The translations under genes and the position numbers were made by a program. Shown here piece after piece: positions 1 to 6,697 of a DNA stretch of 64,000 nucleotides. A model generated the notes under the pieces. The model was not told the DNA's origin. It made no database searches and saw only the letters and a list, made by a program, of their open reading frames with translations. The DNA is from UBA4582 sp013204195 (GTDB lineage Bacteria; Pseudomonadota; Gammaproteobacteria; Pseudomonadales; Azotimanducaceae): contig CAWUUH010000037.1 of the NCBI GenBank assembly GCA_963925735.1, positions 1 through 64,000 on the forward strand, read 5' to 3'. Numbering within the stretch: position 1 is the stretch's first letter; the number at the start of each line of letters is the position of its first letter.

Positions 1-255
1 GCGAAAATAGGAAGGCCGGCAGTGGTTTTGCACCGCAAAACTACGAGAGGCAACCCAAACATCAGCACAATTGGTCGAAGGCCGATACATCGAACCGTCG
101 AGGCGTCGAACCGTCGAACCGTCTTTCCCGCGCCAACTTCCTATTTTTCGCGAATCAGAAATATTAACGCCAGCAGTCGTCTTGCCCCACAAAAAAGCGA
201 CGGACAACCCAAAGACCAGCACAAGTGGTCGAAGGCCAAGCCGTCGGGCGGTCGA
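1..255. repeat. Diverged tandem repeat, about 154-bp period, at the left window edge
   Basis: No gene is visible in the first 364 bases. Two related blocks are: the 33-bp core at 51-83 recurs at 205-237 with 3 mismatches, and weaker similarity extends leftwards from both cores (about 9-50 against 163-204). The period is therefore about 154 bp. Between them lies a short run of repeated GTCGAACC-like units (91-122). Bases 1-14 are also an imperfect inverted match to 138-153 (GCGAAAATAGGAAG against CTTCC...TTCGC, one extra T). The array may continue to the left of the window. The remainder, 256-364, shows nothing I can name. Confidence 0.6.
15..56. repeat. REP-like palindromic element, copy 1
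   Basis: A 42-bp element made of GCCGGCAG, a hairpin with arms GTTTTGC (25-31) and GCAAAAC (35-41), and the tail CGAGAGGCAACCC. The same architecture recurs at 6654-6696, where one stem pair has changed from T-A to C-G on both arms. That suggests selection on the folded form. It looks like a repetitive extragenic palindrome; this is inferred from two copies only. Confidence 0.55.
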
Positions 256-364
256 ACTGACCTCCGCCCGCGAACCATAGCCCACGGCACCAACAAACCA
301 TCACCACGACTGTGCAGCGACCCTATCGATACACTAACGCCTGCAACGCGCTAACAACCTCAAC

Positions 365-820
365 TCAAAATGCTCGTGTCACCACAGTATTATCAAAGTC
401 CAGATGAGTCGCGGTCACCGAAAACCCAGCGCCTACCAGCGTCACTTCATACTTGATTCGATCCGTTGCTGCCCCCGGTGACCAACCGATATTAACCTTG
501 AGCCCCGTTGCCGCATCAGGGTCGGCCGGATCATGGTCACCGGCAAAGTACCTGCCCGTTTCCAGCTTATAATCCTCCTCAAACAAGCGAATGCTGGTGA
601 TATTGTCATTCATCACACCGCGCCGCGCCGTATCCACATAGCCTGAATACATTGGTAGGGCAATCGCCGCCAATATCCCGATGATGGCCACCGCGATGAT
701 CAATTCAATGAGCGTAAATCCTGTCTCCCGCTGTCGGCTACTTGCCCTAAGATTTATCTGCGAAGATAAGGCGGGTATTTTTTCATAGTGGTTATCAAGA
801 TAAATAGGCACTAATTCCAT
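365..820 (-). CDS. Type IV prepilin-like protein with an unusually long leader
   Basis: The protein carries the class III signal: Gly followed by FTLIEL, then a hydrophobic helix (IIAVAIIGILAAIALP). It should be cleaved and N-methylated by PilD (encoded in this window) and assembled into a pilus or pseudopilus. I start it at the ATG at 820 because AGGTGA lies 5 bases upstream; a GTG at 829 is the alternative. This leaves about 34 residues before the cleavage site, far more than the usual 5-10 of type IVa pilins, and no in-frame ATG, GTG or TTG lies closer to it. About 151 residues, and no cysteine, so the usual C-terminal disulfide loop is missing. It follows the second pilin gene but is separated from it by a strong terminator. 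Whether it is a major or a minor subunit cannot be told. Confidence 0.8.
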   Translation of the reverse strand: MELVPIYLDNHYEKIPALSSQINLRASSRQRETGFTLIELIIAVAIIGILAAIALPMYSGYVDTARRGVMNDNITSIRLFEEDYKLETGRYFAGDHDPADPDAATGLKVNIGWSPGAATDRIKYEVTLVGAGFSVTATHLDFDNTVVTRAF

Positions 821-838
821 TAAATTCACCTGATTGTC

Positions 839-866
839 ATTACAACTGAACTGAGCTCGATGTCAG
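839..866 (-). promoter_or_regulatory. Possible sigma-70 promoter for the downstream prepilin gene
   Basis: On the minus strand CTGACA (861-866) and TGTAAT (839-844) are spaced by 16 bases, each 5 of 6 to consensus. The predicted start, near 832, lies directly before the ribosome site of the prepilin gene, giving a very short leader. The terminator just upstream means this gene would need its own promoter. Confidence 0.3.
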
Positions 867-900
867 TCTTGACGCTGACCTTTCCCCCCCAAACCCACAA

Positions 901-933
901 AAAAACCGACCAAACAAAGTTCGGTCGGTTTTT
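901..933 (-). terminator. Rho-independent terminator of the pilin gene (bidirectional form)
   Basis: The arms AAAAACCGACC (901-911) and GGTCGGTTTTT (923-933) form an 11-bp stem with an 11-base loop. There are T runs on both strands, since A and T tracts flank it. It lies 47 bases downstream of the stop of the pilin gene at 981-1442, as expected for a highly expressed monocistronic pilin mRNA. Confidence 0.85.
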
Positions 934-980
934 TACAGACAGATTAGACTGTCCAATTCTGCATTTAAGAAAGGCGTTAA

Positions 981-1442
981 CTAGCCACCCCATTCGTCAC
1001 TGGAAATGTCTTCGAACTTTGGCGTCGCAGGAAAATCTGCGTACGTGGGCATAGTCAGTGTAACCACATCAATACCTGCTGATTGTGCAAGTACCACGCC
1101 GATCGCTCCGGCTGTATTGTCCGCAGCCACAAGAGTGCCCGCTTTATAAGCAGGACCACCGCCCGGTGCCAGTGCCGTGGTGCCATAAACGGCAATCCAC
1201 TCAACATCTGAAATGGGTACCTGATCATCAGTTAAACCCAATGCTCGCCGAGTCGCGCCCTTAGAAAAGGTTGCCTTGGTCACGCGAACAGCTTCTTCAT
1301 AATTGCTGGTCACACGCGCCATATTTGCCGTCTTGATATAGTCTTGGTACGCAGGCAGCGCGACGGCGGCCAGAATACCGATGATCGCGACCACGATCAT
1401 CAGTTCGATTAAGGTAAAACCCTTTTGTAATTGCTTATTCAT
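981..1442 (-). CDS. Type IV major pilin-like prepilin
   Basis: A classic prepilin: short positively charged leader (MNKQLQKG), cleavage before FTLIELM, Glu at mature position 5, and a hydrophobic N-terminal helix to about residue 33. It would be processed by PilD and polymerised by PilB/PilC. The ATG at 1442 is preferred over the GTG at 1448 because it gives the standard 8-residue leader and has TGGAG upstream. Length 153 residues. Its globular domain (DVEWIAVYG..., AGTLVAADNTAGAIG...) has no cysteine, so the disulfide-bounded D-region typical of PilA/PilE is absent. A sigma-54 promoter upstream and a terminator downstream mark it as an independent, strongly regulated unit. I infer major pilin status from this context. 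Confidence 0.9.
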   Translation of the reverse strand: MNKQLQKGFTLIELMIVVAIIGILAAVALPAYQDYIKTANMARVTSNYEEAVRVTKATFSKGATRRALGLTDDQVPISDVEWIAVYGTTALAPGGGPAYKAGTLVAADNTAGAIGVVLAQSAGIDVVTLTMPTYADFPATPKFEDISSDEWGG

Positions 1443-1519
1443 GTGCACACACTCCAGTTAAATAATGTTTTTGACTGTCTCGCCTTGGTAACGCTTATCA
1501 GCAGTCTGATTGATATTTC

Positions 1520-1534
1520 GCAACTACCATGCCA
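1520..1534 (-). promoter_or_regulatory. Sigma-54 promoter of the pilin gene
   Basis: The minus strand reads TGGCATGGTAGTTGC, which matches the sigma-54 consensus TGGCAYRNNNNTTGCW at every fixed -24 and -12 position except the last weak base. Predicted start near 1509, giving about a 67-base leader to the ATG at 1442. In the Pseudomonas paradigm this promoter is activated by PilR. The sigma factor itself, RpoN, is encoded at 45429-47015; pilS/pilR are not in the window. Confidence 0.8.
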
Positions 1535-1918
1535 ATACCCCTGGCCATTTATCAGAAATCGCCGAGGGCCCAGTAGATGCAACCTCTGCGGGGATGATCC
1601 AAGGAGCTTGAGCCAGTATTAGCGCTGCACGTGCTGGGTGACCTACTGCGCCGCAAAAGGTCACAATGTGACCGAGCCAGCCAACTATTGCCAAGAAAAC
1701 TGCCGACTAAATCGACCTCGCCCACCACCGTCATCACACTGAACACCACATCGCATAAGGTTACATAAACTTACCTATCGACATATGAAGATACCAAAGG
1801 TAAGCTTTCAGTTTTCGCCGCCCTGCTGTTGCGTCAGGTTTGCAGCTTTTCTTAGCCCATTTCTTTGGCAACAGTTGGCAGCAGGTAGTGGGTCGATTCA
1901 ACGCAGGACTGTATTGTT
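1535..1918. other. Intergenic region between the pilin gene and pilB
   Basis: A region of about 380 bases between divergent genes that carries no convincing coding sequence. It should hold the pilB promoter, but I could not pick one out. A TGGCAACAGTTGGCA stretch near 1867 resembles a sigma-54 site, but its GG-GC spacing is one base short. The one distinct element is the palindrome at 1659-1673. Confidence 0.5.
1659..1673. promoter_or_regulatory. Perfect 15-bp palindrome, possible operator
   Basis: GGTCACAATGTGACC is a perfect inverted repeat with 7-bp arms and a single central base. A related half-site, GGTGACC, lies just upstream (1637-1643). Its size and symmetry are typical of binding sites for dimeric regulators. 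It lies about 125 bases upstream of the pilin sigma-54 site, where enhancer-binding proteins act, and about 245 bases from pilB. No regulator is assigned. Confidence 0.35.
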
Positions 1919-3637
1919 ATGGCAGCAAACCCTTTACAACTCAGCGGGCTTGCACGGCGACTGGTGGAAGACAAACTACTGGACGACGCCGCAGCCCGGG
2001 CCGCTTCACAGGAGGCGGCCAAAACTCGAGTCCCATTTGTTACTCACTTAGTCCAAAACAAGCTGGTCAGTGCCCGAGACATCGCCAACTCGGCCTCTGA
2101 GGAGTTTGGCACGCCACTGCTGGACATCTCTGCACTGGAATTGGAATCACTCCCCAAGAACCTTGTGGACGAGAAGTTGATTCGGGCCAATCACGCCATT
2201 CCCATTTTTCACCGCGGCAATCGCTTATTTGTCGCCGTGTCCGACCCCACCAATCGCAAAGGCCTAGACGAGATCAAGTTTCATACGGGCATTTCTACCG
2301 AAGAAGTGCTGGTGGATGAAAATCAGTTGTCGGCCTTTATCGATGCATTTCTGGAATCTCAGGAAGGCGGCGGGCTCGGTAATCTGGGCGAAGACGATGT
2401 CGACCTAGACATGGAGTCGGCAGAGGAGGGCGGTGGCAAACAGGACGATGAAGACCCCGGCAAGGCCATTGACGACACGCCCGTGGTGCGCTTTATCAAC
2501 AAGATGTTGATGGACGCGATTCGTCTGGGTTCTTCAGACTTACATTTCGAGCCTTTCGAGAAGGCCTATCGCGTGCGCTACCGTACCGACGGCATACTCC
2601 ATCAGGTGGCACGACCACCAGTTAATTTGGCGCCGCGTATTTCCGCCCGCCTAAAGGTGATGTCGCAGATGGACATCTCTGAACGGCGAGTCCCGCAGGA
2701 CGGTCGAATTAAGTTAAAAATTTCCAAGACCAAAGCCATCGACTTTCGAGTTAACACGTTACCTGTGTTGTTTGGTGAGAAAATTTGTCTGCGGATTCTC
2801 GACCCCAGCAGCGCCAAGATGGGCATTGATGCCTTGGGTTATGAGGCGGACCAGAAGGCGCTCTATCTGGAAGCGTTGAACAAACCTCAAGGCATGTTTC
2901 TGGTGACCGGTCCTACCGGTAGCGGCAAAACCGTCTCCCTGTATACGGGCATTAACATTCTGAACACACCAGAGCTGAATATTTCCACCGCCGAAGATCC
3001 CGTCGAAATCAACCTTGAAGGGATCAACCAGTGCCCGGTTAACGTGAAGGTCGGCCTTGATTTTGGCGAGGCGCTGCGCTCATTCCTGCGACAGGACCCA
3101 GACATCATCATGGTCGGCGAAATTCGCGACCTGGAAACTGCCAACATCTCTATTAAGGCTGCGCAGACTGGTCACATGGTCATGTCAACCCTGCACACCA
3201 ACAGCGCCCCTGAAACCATTACCCGTCTGCGGAACATGGGCGTACCCGCGTTCAACCTGGCCACGTCGATAAATCTGATCATTGCCCAGCGCCTGGCCCG
3301 AAAGTTATGCGACTGTAAAAAGAAAATCGAAGTCCCTAGAAATGCCCTACTTGAAAAGGGCTTCACCGAAGCCGACCTCGACGAGGGTTTCGATATTTAC
3401 GGTCCTGTGGGCTGCGCCAAATGTTCCGGAGGCTATAAGGGCCGAGTCGGGATCTACGAGGTGGTGAAGATCACACCGCGGATTTCCAAGATCATCATGG
3501 AAGATGGCAACTCGATTGAGATTGCAGACGTGTGTAAGGAGGAGGGTTTCAACAATATATTCCAGTCGGCGCTGATTAAGGTCAAAAATGGGCTCACGAG
3601 CCTTGAAGAGGTGGACCGGGTTACCTCCGGCCACTAG
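1919..3637 (+). CDS. pilB: Type IV pilus extension ATPase PilB
   Basis: The cytoplasmic hexameric ATPase that powers pilin polymerisation. At 572 residues it has the family length. The N-terminal MshEN/T2SSE_N region (about 1-170) is followed by the secretion ATPase core: Walker A GPTGSGKT at 331-338, an Asp box, Walker B (DPDIIMVGEIRD, about 393-404) and a His box (GHMVMSTLHTN). The tetracysteine zinc site is complete (Cys464, Cys466, Cys499, Cys502). This distinguishes PilB from the retraction ATPase PilT, which lacks the long N-domain and the zinc site. The ATG at 1919 has CAGGA upstream. It leads a plus-strand run pilB-pilC-pilD-coaE-yacG; pilC follows after 18 bases. Confidence 0.96.
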   Translation: MAANPLQLSGLARRLVEDKLLDDAAARAASQEAAKTRVPFVTHLVQNKLVSARDIANSASEEFGTPLLDISALELESLPKNLVDEKLIRANHAIPIFHRGNRLFVAVSDPTNRKGLDEIKFHTGISTEEVLVDENQLSAFIDAFLESQEGGGLGNLGEDDVDLDMESAEEGGGKQDDEDPGKAIDDTPVVRFINKMLMDAIRLGSSDLHFEPFEKAYRVRYRTDGILHQVARPPVNLAPRISARLKVMSQMDISERRVPQDGRIKLKISKTKAIDFRVNTLPVLFGEKICLRILDPSSAKMGIDALGYEADQKALYLEALNKPQGMFLVTGPTGSGKTVSLYTGINILNTPELNISTAEDPVEINLEGINQCPVNVKVGLDFGEALRSFLRQDPDIIMVGEIRDLETANISIKAAQTGHMVMSTLHTNSAPETITRLRNMGVPAFNLATSINLIIAQRLARKLCDCKKKIEVPRNALLEKGFTEADLDEGFDIYGPVGCAKCSGGYKGRVGIYEVVKITPRISKIIMEDGNSIEIADVCKEEGFNNIFQSALIKVKNGLTSLEEVDRVTSGH

Positions 3638-3655
3638 CACCCTGAAGGAATGATC

Positions 3656-4885
3656 ATGGCCACAGCCAGCTCTATATTTGCCTGGGAAGGAAAAGACAAG
3701 TCGGGTCGCAAAACCAAGGGCGAGATCACCAGCGCCAGCGCGACCATCGCCAAGAACGAATTGCGTAAGCAGGGCATCACTGCCACTAAAGTCTCGAAAA
3801 AAGGCGGTGGCTTAGCGGGTCTGCTGAATGCCGGCAAGAAGGTCACGCCTGGCGATATCGCCTTGTTCACTCGCCAACTGGCCACCATGATGAAAGCCGG
3901 CGTGCCATTGGTACAGTCATTTGAGATTGTCGCCGATGGCATGGACAATCCTTCCATGCGTACCTTGATCCTTAAGATTCGAGATGACATTTCGTCGGGC
4001 AATTCTTTCGCCCACGCCATTCGCGCGAACCCTGAACATTTCGATGACCTGTTCTGCAACCTGATCGATGCCGGTGAACAGTCAGGCGCACTGGAAACCA
4101 TGCTCGACCGCTTGGCAGAATATAAGGAAAAAACCGAGGCACTGAAGGCCAAAATCAAAAGCGCGATGAATTACCCCATCGCGGTTCTGGTGGTCGCCTC
4201 TATCGTCTCTGGCATTCTGCTGATCAAGGTAGTGCCGCAGTTCGAAGAAATATTCCAGGGTTTCGGCGCAGAACTGCCGGAGTTCACGCAAATGGTGGTG
4301 GATATGTCGCGCTGGATGCAGGATTGGTGGTTTATCGTGGTGGCGATTATCGCTGCATTGGTTGTGGCTTATAAACAGGCCCTCAAGCGTTCGAAGAAAT
4401 TTCGCGACGCCCAGGAACGGGTCTCGCTGAAGATGCCCGTCATTGGTGACATTCTCGACAAATCTTGTATTGCTCGATTTGCCCGTACACTCTCAACCAC
4501 ATTTGCCGCCGGTGTGCCCTTGGTCGACGCCCTCGAATCCGTGGCCGGCGCTGCTGGCAACGTCGTCTATTATAACGCCATCAAAAAGGTCAAAGTGGAT
4601 GTCTCCAGCGGCATTCAACTCAACTATGCCATGAAGCAAACCGAGGTGTTTCCCAATATGGTGATCCAGATGGTGGCGATTGGCGAAGAATCTGGCGCTC
4701 TGGACGGCATGCTCGACAAAGCCGCAACCTACTATGAGGAGATGGTTGATAACGCCGTTGATGGCCTCACCAGCCTGATGGAGCCAATTATTATGTCATT
4801 CCTTGGGGTGGTGATTGGTGGACTGATTATCGCCATGTACCTGCCGATCTTTAAGATGGGCGATGCCATCAGTGGCGGTGGCTGA
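3656..4885 (+). CDS. pilC: Type IV pilus inner-membrane platform protein PilC
   Basis: A polytopic inner-membrane protein that couples PilB to pilin assembly. At about 409 residues it has the expected length, with two T2SSF domains (about 70-195 and 270-400). Each is followed by hydrophobic segments (AVLVVASIVSGILLI, FIVVAIIAALVVA, and the C-terminal IIMSFLGVVIGGLIIAMYLPI). Conserved family stretches are visible, such as the ARFARTLSTTFAAGVPLV and GEESGALDGMLD-type repeats. The ATG at 3656 is preferred over the ATG at 3650 because AAGGA then has a 6-base spacing. It lies between pilB and pilD, as in Pseudomonas. Confidence 0.95.
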   Translation: MATASSIFAWEGKDKSGRKTKGEITSASATIAKNELRKQGITATKVSKKGGGLAGLLNAGKKVTPGDIALFTRQLATMMKAGVPLVQSFEIVADGMDNPSMRTLILKIRDDISSGNSFAHAIRANPEHFDDLFCNLIDAGEQSGALETMLDRLAEYKEKTEALKAKIKSAMNYPIAVLVVASIVSGILLIKVVPQFEEIFQGFGAELPEFTQMVVDMSRWMQDWWFIVVAIIAALVVAYKQALKRSKKFRDAQERVSLKMPVIGDILDKSCIARFARTLSTTFAAGVPLVDALESVAGAAGNVVYYNAIKKVKVDVSSGIQLNYAMKQTEVFPNMVIQMVAIGEESGALDGMLDKAATYYEEMVDNAVDGLTSLMEPIIMSFLGVVIGGLIIAMYLPIFKMGDAISGGG

Positions 4886-4922
4886 TCATTAGGGTAGCCA
4901 ACAACCCGGCTCAGCTGTCAGA

Positions 4923-5795
4923 ATGACAGACTATTTAATTCTGCTAGAGGCCGAGTTTCCGTTGTTTATATTGATATGCAGCTTGATATTGGGCCTGCTG
5001 GTGGGCAGCTTCCTGAATGTCGTTATTCATCGCTTACCTATTATGTTGCAGCGTGAGTGGCAGCAGCAGGCGAACGATATTCTTGGCAATCCTGAAGAAG
5101 CGGCGGCACCAGCCTATAACCTGGTCGTACCCAACTCCCGCTGTCCGCGTTGCGAACATAACATCAGGCCCTGGGAAAATATTCCGCTCCTAAGCTACGC
5201 CCTGCTACGCGGTAAGTGCTCCGCTTGCCAGAACCCCATCAGTGCCCGCTATCCGTTGGTGGAGCTTCTGACTGGTGTTCTGACACTCTTGGTTGTCTAC
5301 ACCTTTGGTGTGACGTTAGCGGGCCTGGCCGCCTGTTGCTTAACCTGGGCGCTGGTGGCCTTGTCACTCATCGACTACGACCATCAACTACTACCCGACG
5401 ACATCACCCTGCCGTTTCTATGGCTGGGCCTGATCCTCAATTCATTCGGCTTGTTTACCCATCTTGCTACGGCCGTCTGGGGCGCAGTGGCGGGTTATTT
5501 GGTTTTCTGGTGCATTTACCAGGCCTTCAAATTAATCACCGGCCGGGAAGGCATGGGCTATGGCGACTTCAAATTATTGGCGATGCTGGGCGCCTGGATG
5601 GGCTGGCAAAGTCTGCCATTGATCATTATCCTGTCGTCTTTTGCCGGCGCATTGATTGGCGGCACCTTGACCCTGTTCGGCCGCGACAAAGCAAAGCCCA
5701 TTCCCTTCGGGCCTTATTTGGCTATTGCTGGTTGGATAGCATTGATATGGGGCGATGCCCTGACCGCAAGTTACCTGCAATTCGTGGCGATATAA
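4923..5795 (+). CDS. pilD: Prepilin leader peptidase / N-methyltransferase PilD
   Basis: An integral membrane aspartic protease that cleaves prepilins after Gly and methylates the new N-terminal Phe. The cytoplasmic zinc loop has two CXXC pairs (Cys74/77 and Cys99/102). The aspartic residues lie in LIDYDHQLLPD (about Asp151) and in GMGYGDFKLLAMLG (Asp215). The length of 290 residues and eight or so hydrophobic segments fit the family. It has the methylase domain that short archaeal-type peptidases lack. It is likely to process both prepilins encoded at 365-1442. The ribosome site upstream is weak. It is followed 4 bases later by coaE. Confidence 0.95.
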   Translation: MTDYLILLEAEFPLFILICSLILGLLVGSFLNVVIHRLPIMLQREWQQQANDILGNPEEAAAPAYNLVVPNSRCPRCEHNIRPWENIPLLSYALLRGKCSACQNPISARYPLVELLTGVLTLLVVYTFGVTLAGLAACCLTWALVALSLIDYDHQLLPDDITLPFLWLGLILNSFGLFTHLATAVWGAVAGYLVFWCIYQAFKLITGREGMGYGDFKLLAMLGAWMGWQSLPLIIILSSFAGALIGGTLTLFGRDKAKPIPFGPYLAIAGWIALIWGDALTASYLQFVAI

Positions 5796-5799
5796 GTTT

Positions 5800-6411
5800 A
5801 TGGGGCATTTTGTTTTAGGGTTAACCGGCGGTATTGGTAGCGGCAAGTCCGCGGTATCTGATCACTTTCAGTCCTTGGGTATTACCATTGCCGACGCTGA
5901 TATCGCGGCGCGTCAGGTGGTAGAACCGGGCACTGAGCCCCTGCGACGAATCGCAGAACACTTTGGCGATGAGATATTACTCTCCGACGGCAGTCTGGAT
6001 CGCGCGCGCCTTCGCGGCATTATTTTTACTGAGGCTGAACAACGGCGATGGCTGGAATCGGTGACCGTCCCGGCTATCATGCAGTTACTCGAGACAACGC
6101 TGCGACACAGCACCTCACCCTATTCGATCTTGATGCTTTCCAGCGGCCGAGGCCAACATCCCTTGATCGACCGCCATCTGGTGGTGGATGTGACTCCGCA
6201 GACACAGCTCGCACGGGTGATGGCTCGAGACCAAAACGATCTGGCGCAAGTGCAGGCCATCATGGCCACCCAACCCAGCCGAGAGACGCGCCTGGATTAT
6301 GCAGATGATGTCATCCAAAACGAAGGTAGCCTGGCGGACCTGAACAACGCCGTGGCGGCATTACATATCAAGTATCTGGAACTCAGCGGAGAATCTTATG
6401 GGCGCCCTTAA
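5800..6411 (+). CDS. coaE: Dephospho-CoA kinase family protein with altered active-site motifs
   Basis: By fold and position (directly after pilD, before yacG) this is dephospho-CoA kinase, the last step of coenzyme A synthesis. The P-loop GGIGSGKS (10-17), DADIAARQVV, the SPY segment and VVDVTPQTQLARVMARD all match the family. The length of 203 residues is normal. Two conserved elements are changed. The HP of LLHPLI is replaced by VTVPAI, and the PLLxE loop after SPY is replaced by LMLSSGRG and is two residues shorter. Neither alternative frame restores these motifs, so a simple frameshift is unlikely. It could be a divergent but active enzyme, or a decaying copy with a functional coaE elsewhere. 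It overlaps yacG by 14 bases. Confidence 0.85.
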   Translation: MGHFVLGLTGGIGSGKSAVSDHFQSLGITIADADIAARQVVEPGTEPLRRIAEHFGDEILLSDGSLDRARLRGIIFTEAEQRRWLESVTVPAIMQLLETTLRHSTSPYSILMLSSGRGQHPLIDRHLVVDVTPQTQLARVMARDQNDLAQVQAIMATQPSRETRLDYADDVIQNEGSLADLNNAVAALHIKYLELSGESYGRP

Positions 6412-6589
6412 AGTTGCATGTCCAACTTGTCAGCAGGCAGTGATGTGGGTTGACGAGAATATCTATCGACCGTTTTGCAGTGAACGCTGCCAACTGATCG
6501 ACTTGGGTGAATGGGCCAGCGGCAATCGGTTTATTCCCACTGACCCCGAACACGATGACATCACCGCCGCCGACCTAGACCAAGACTAG
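6398..6589 (+). CDS. yacG: DNA gyrase inhibitor YacG
   Basis: A 63-residue zinc protein that in E. coli binds GyrB and blocks DNA binding by gyrase. The Cys4 zinc motif is intact: CPTC near the N-terminus and CSERC (27-31), followed by the conserved LIDLGEWASGNRFIP segment and an acidic tail. The ATG overlaps the end of coaE, with GGAG 7 bases upstream, so translation is probably coupled. In many relatives zapD lies next to this pair; it is not here. The stop codon falls inside a 14-bp tandem repeat. Confidence 0.93.
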   Translation: MGALKVACPTCQQAVMWVDENIYRPFCSERCQLIDLGEWASGNRFIPTDPEHDDITAADLDQD

Positions 6590-6616
6590 GCGTCCCCGAC
6601 TAGGCGTCCCCGACTA
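6584..6616. repeat. Two tandem 14-bp units containing GCGTCCCCGACT
   Basis: The unit GACTAGGCGTCCCC is repeated exactly at 6584-6597 and 6598-6611, with a partial third unit GACTA. It includes the yacG stop codon. The core GCGTCCCCGACT occurs once more at 44072-44083, just before lptA. On the minus strand the core reads AGTCGGGGACGC, next to the hairpins at 6619-6696, so it may be part of a composite REP cluster. Confidence 0.6.
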
Positions 6617-6618
6617 AA

Positions 6619-6652
6619 TTCGTGCCTTTGCGCCACAGGCGCAAAACACGAA
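6619..6652. terminator. Stem-loop between convergent yacG and argJ
   Basis: A near-perfect hairpin: outer arms TTCGTG/CACGAA and inner arms TTTGCGCC (6627-6634)/GGCGCAAA (6638-6645) around a 3-base loop. It lies between convergent genes and could end transcripts from both sides, although no long T tract follows. It is adjacent to the REP-like element at 6654-6696 and may be part of the same repeat. Confidence 0.5.
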
Positions 6653-6653
6653 T

Positions 6654-6696
6654 GCCGACAGGCGTTTCGCCATGCGAAACACCGAGAGGCAAACCC
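6654..6696. repeat. REP-like palindromic element, copy 2
   Basis: Same design as 15-56: GCCGACAG, hairpin arms GTTTCGC (6664-6670) and GCGAAAC (6674-6680), then CGAGAGGCAAACCC. It ends one base before the argJ stop codon. The paired T-A to C-G change relative to copy 1 keeps the stem intact. Confidence 0.6.
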
Positions 6697-6697
6697 C

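Noticed and set aside
91..122. Short GTCGAACC repeats as a CRISPR array
   Set aside because: The units are under 10 bases, directly adjacent, with no regular spacers.
1860..1885. A TGGCA...GC pair upstream of pilB resembling a sigma-54 promoter
   Set aside because: The spacing between the GG and GC elements is one base too short, which sigma-54 does not tolerate.
3634..4158. A 174-codon minus-strand frame opposite pilC
   Set aside because: Antisense shadow of a well-supported gene, with no recognisable domain.
6048..6308. Possible frameshift in coaE to explain the missing motifs
   Set aside because: The other two frames do not encode HP or PLLxE-like residues at these points, and the correct frame is conserved on both sides.
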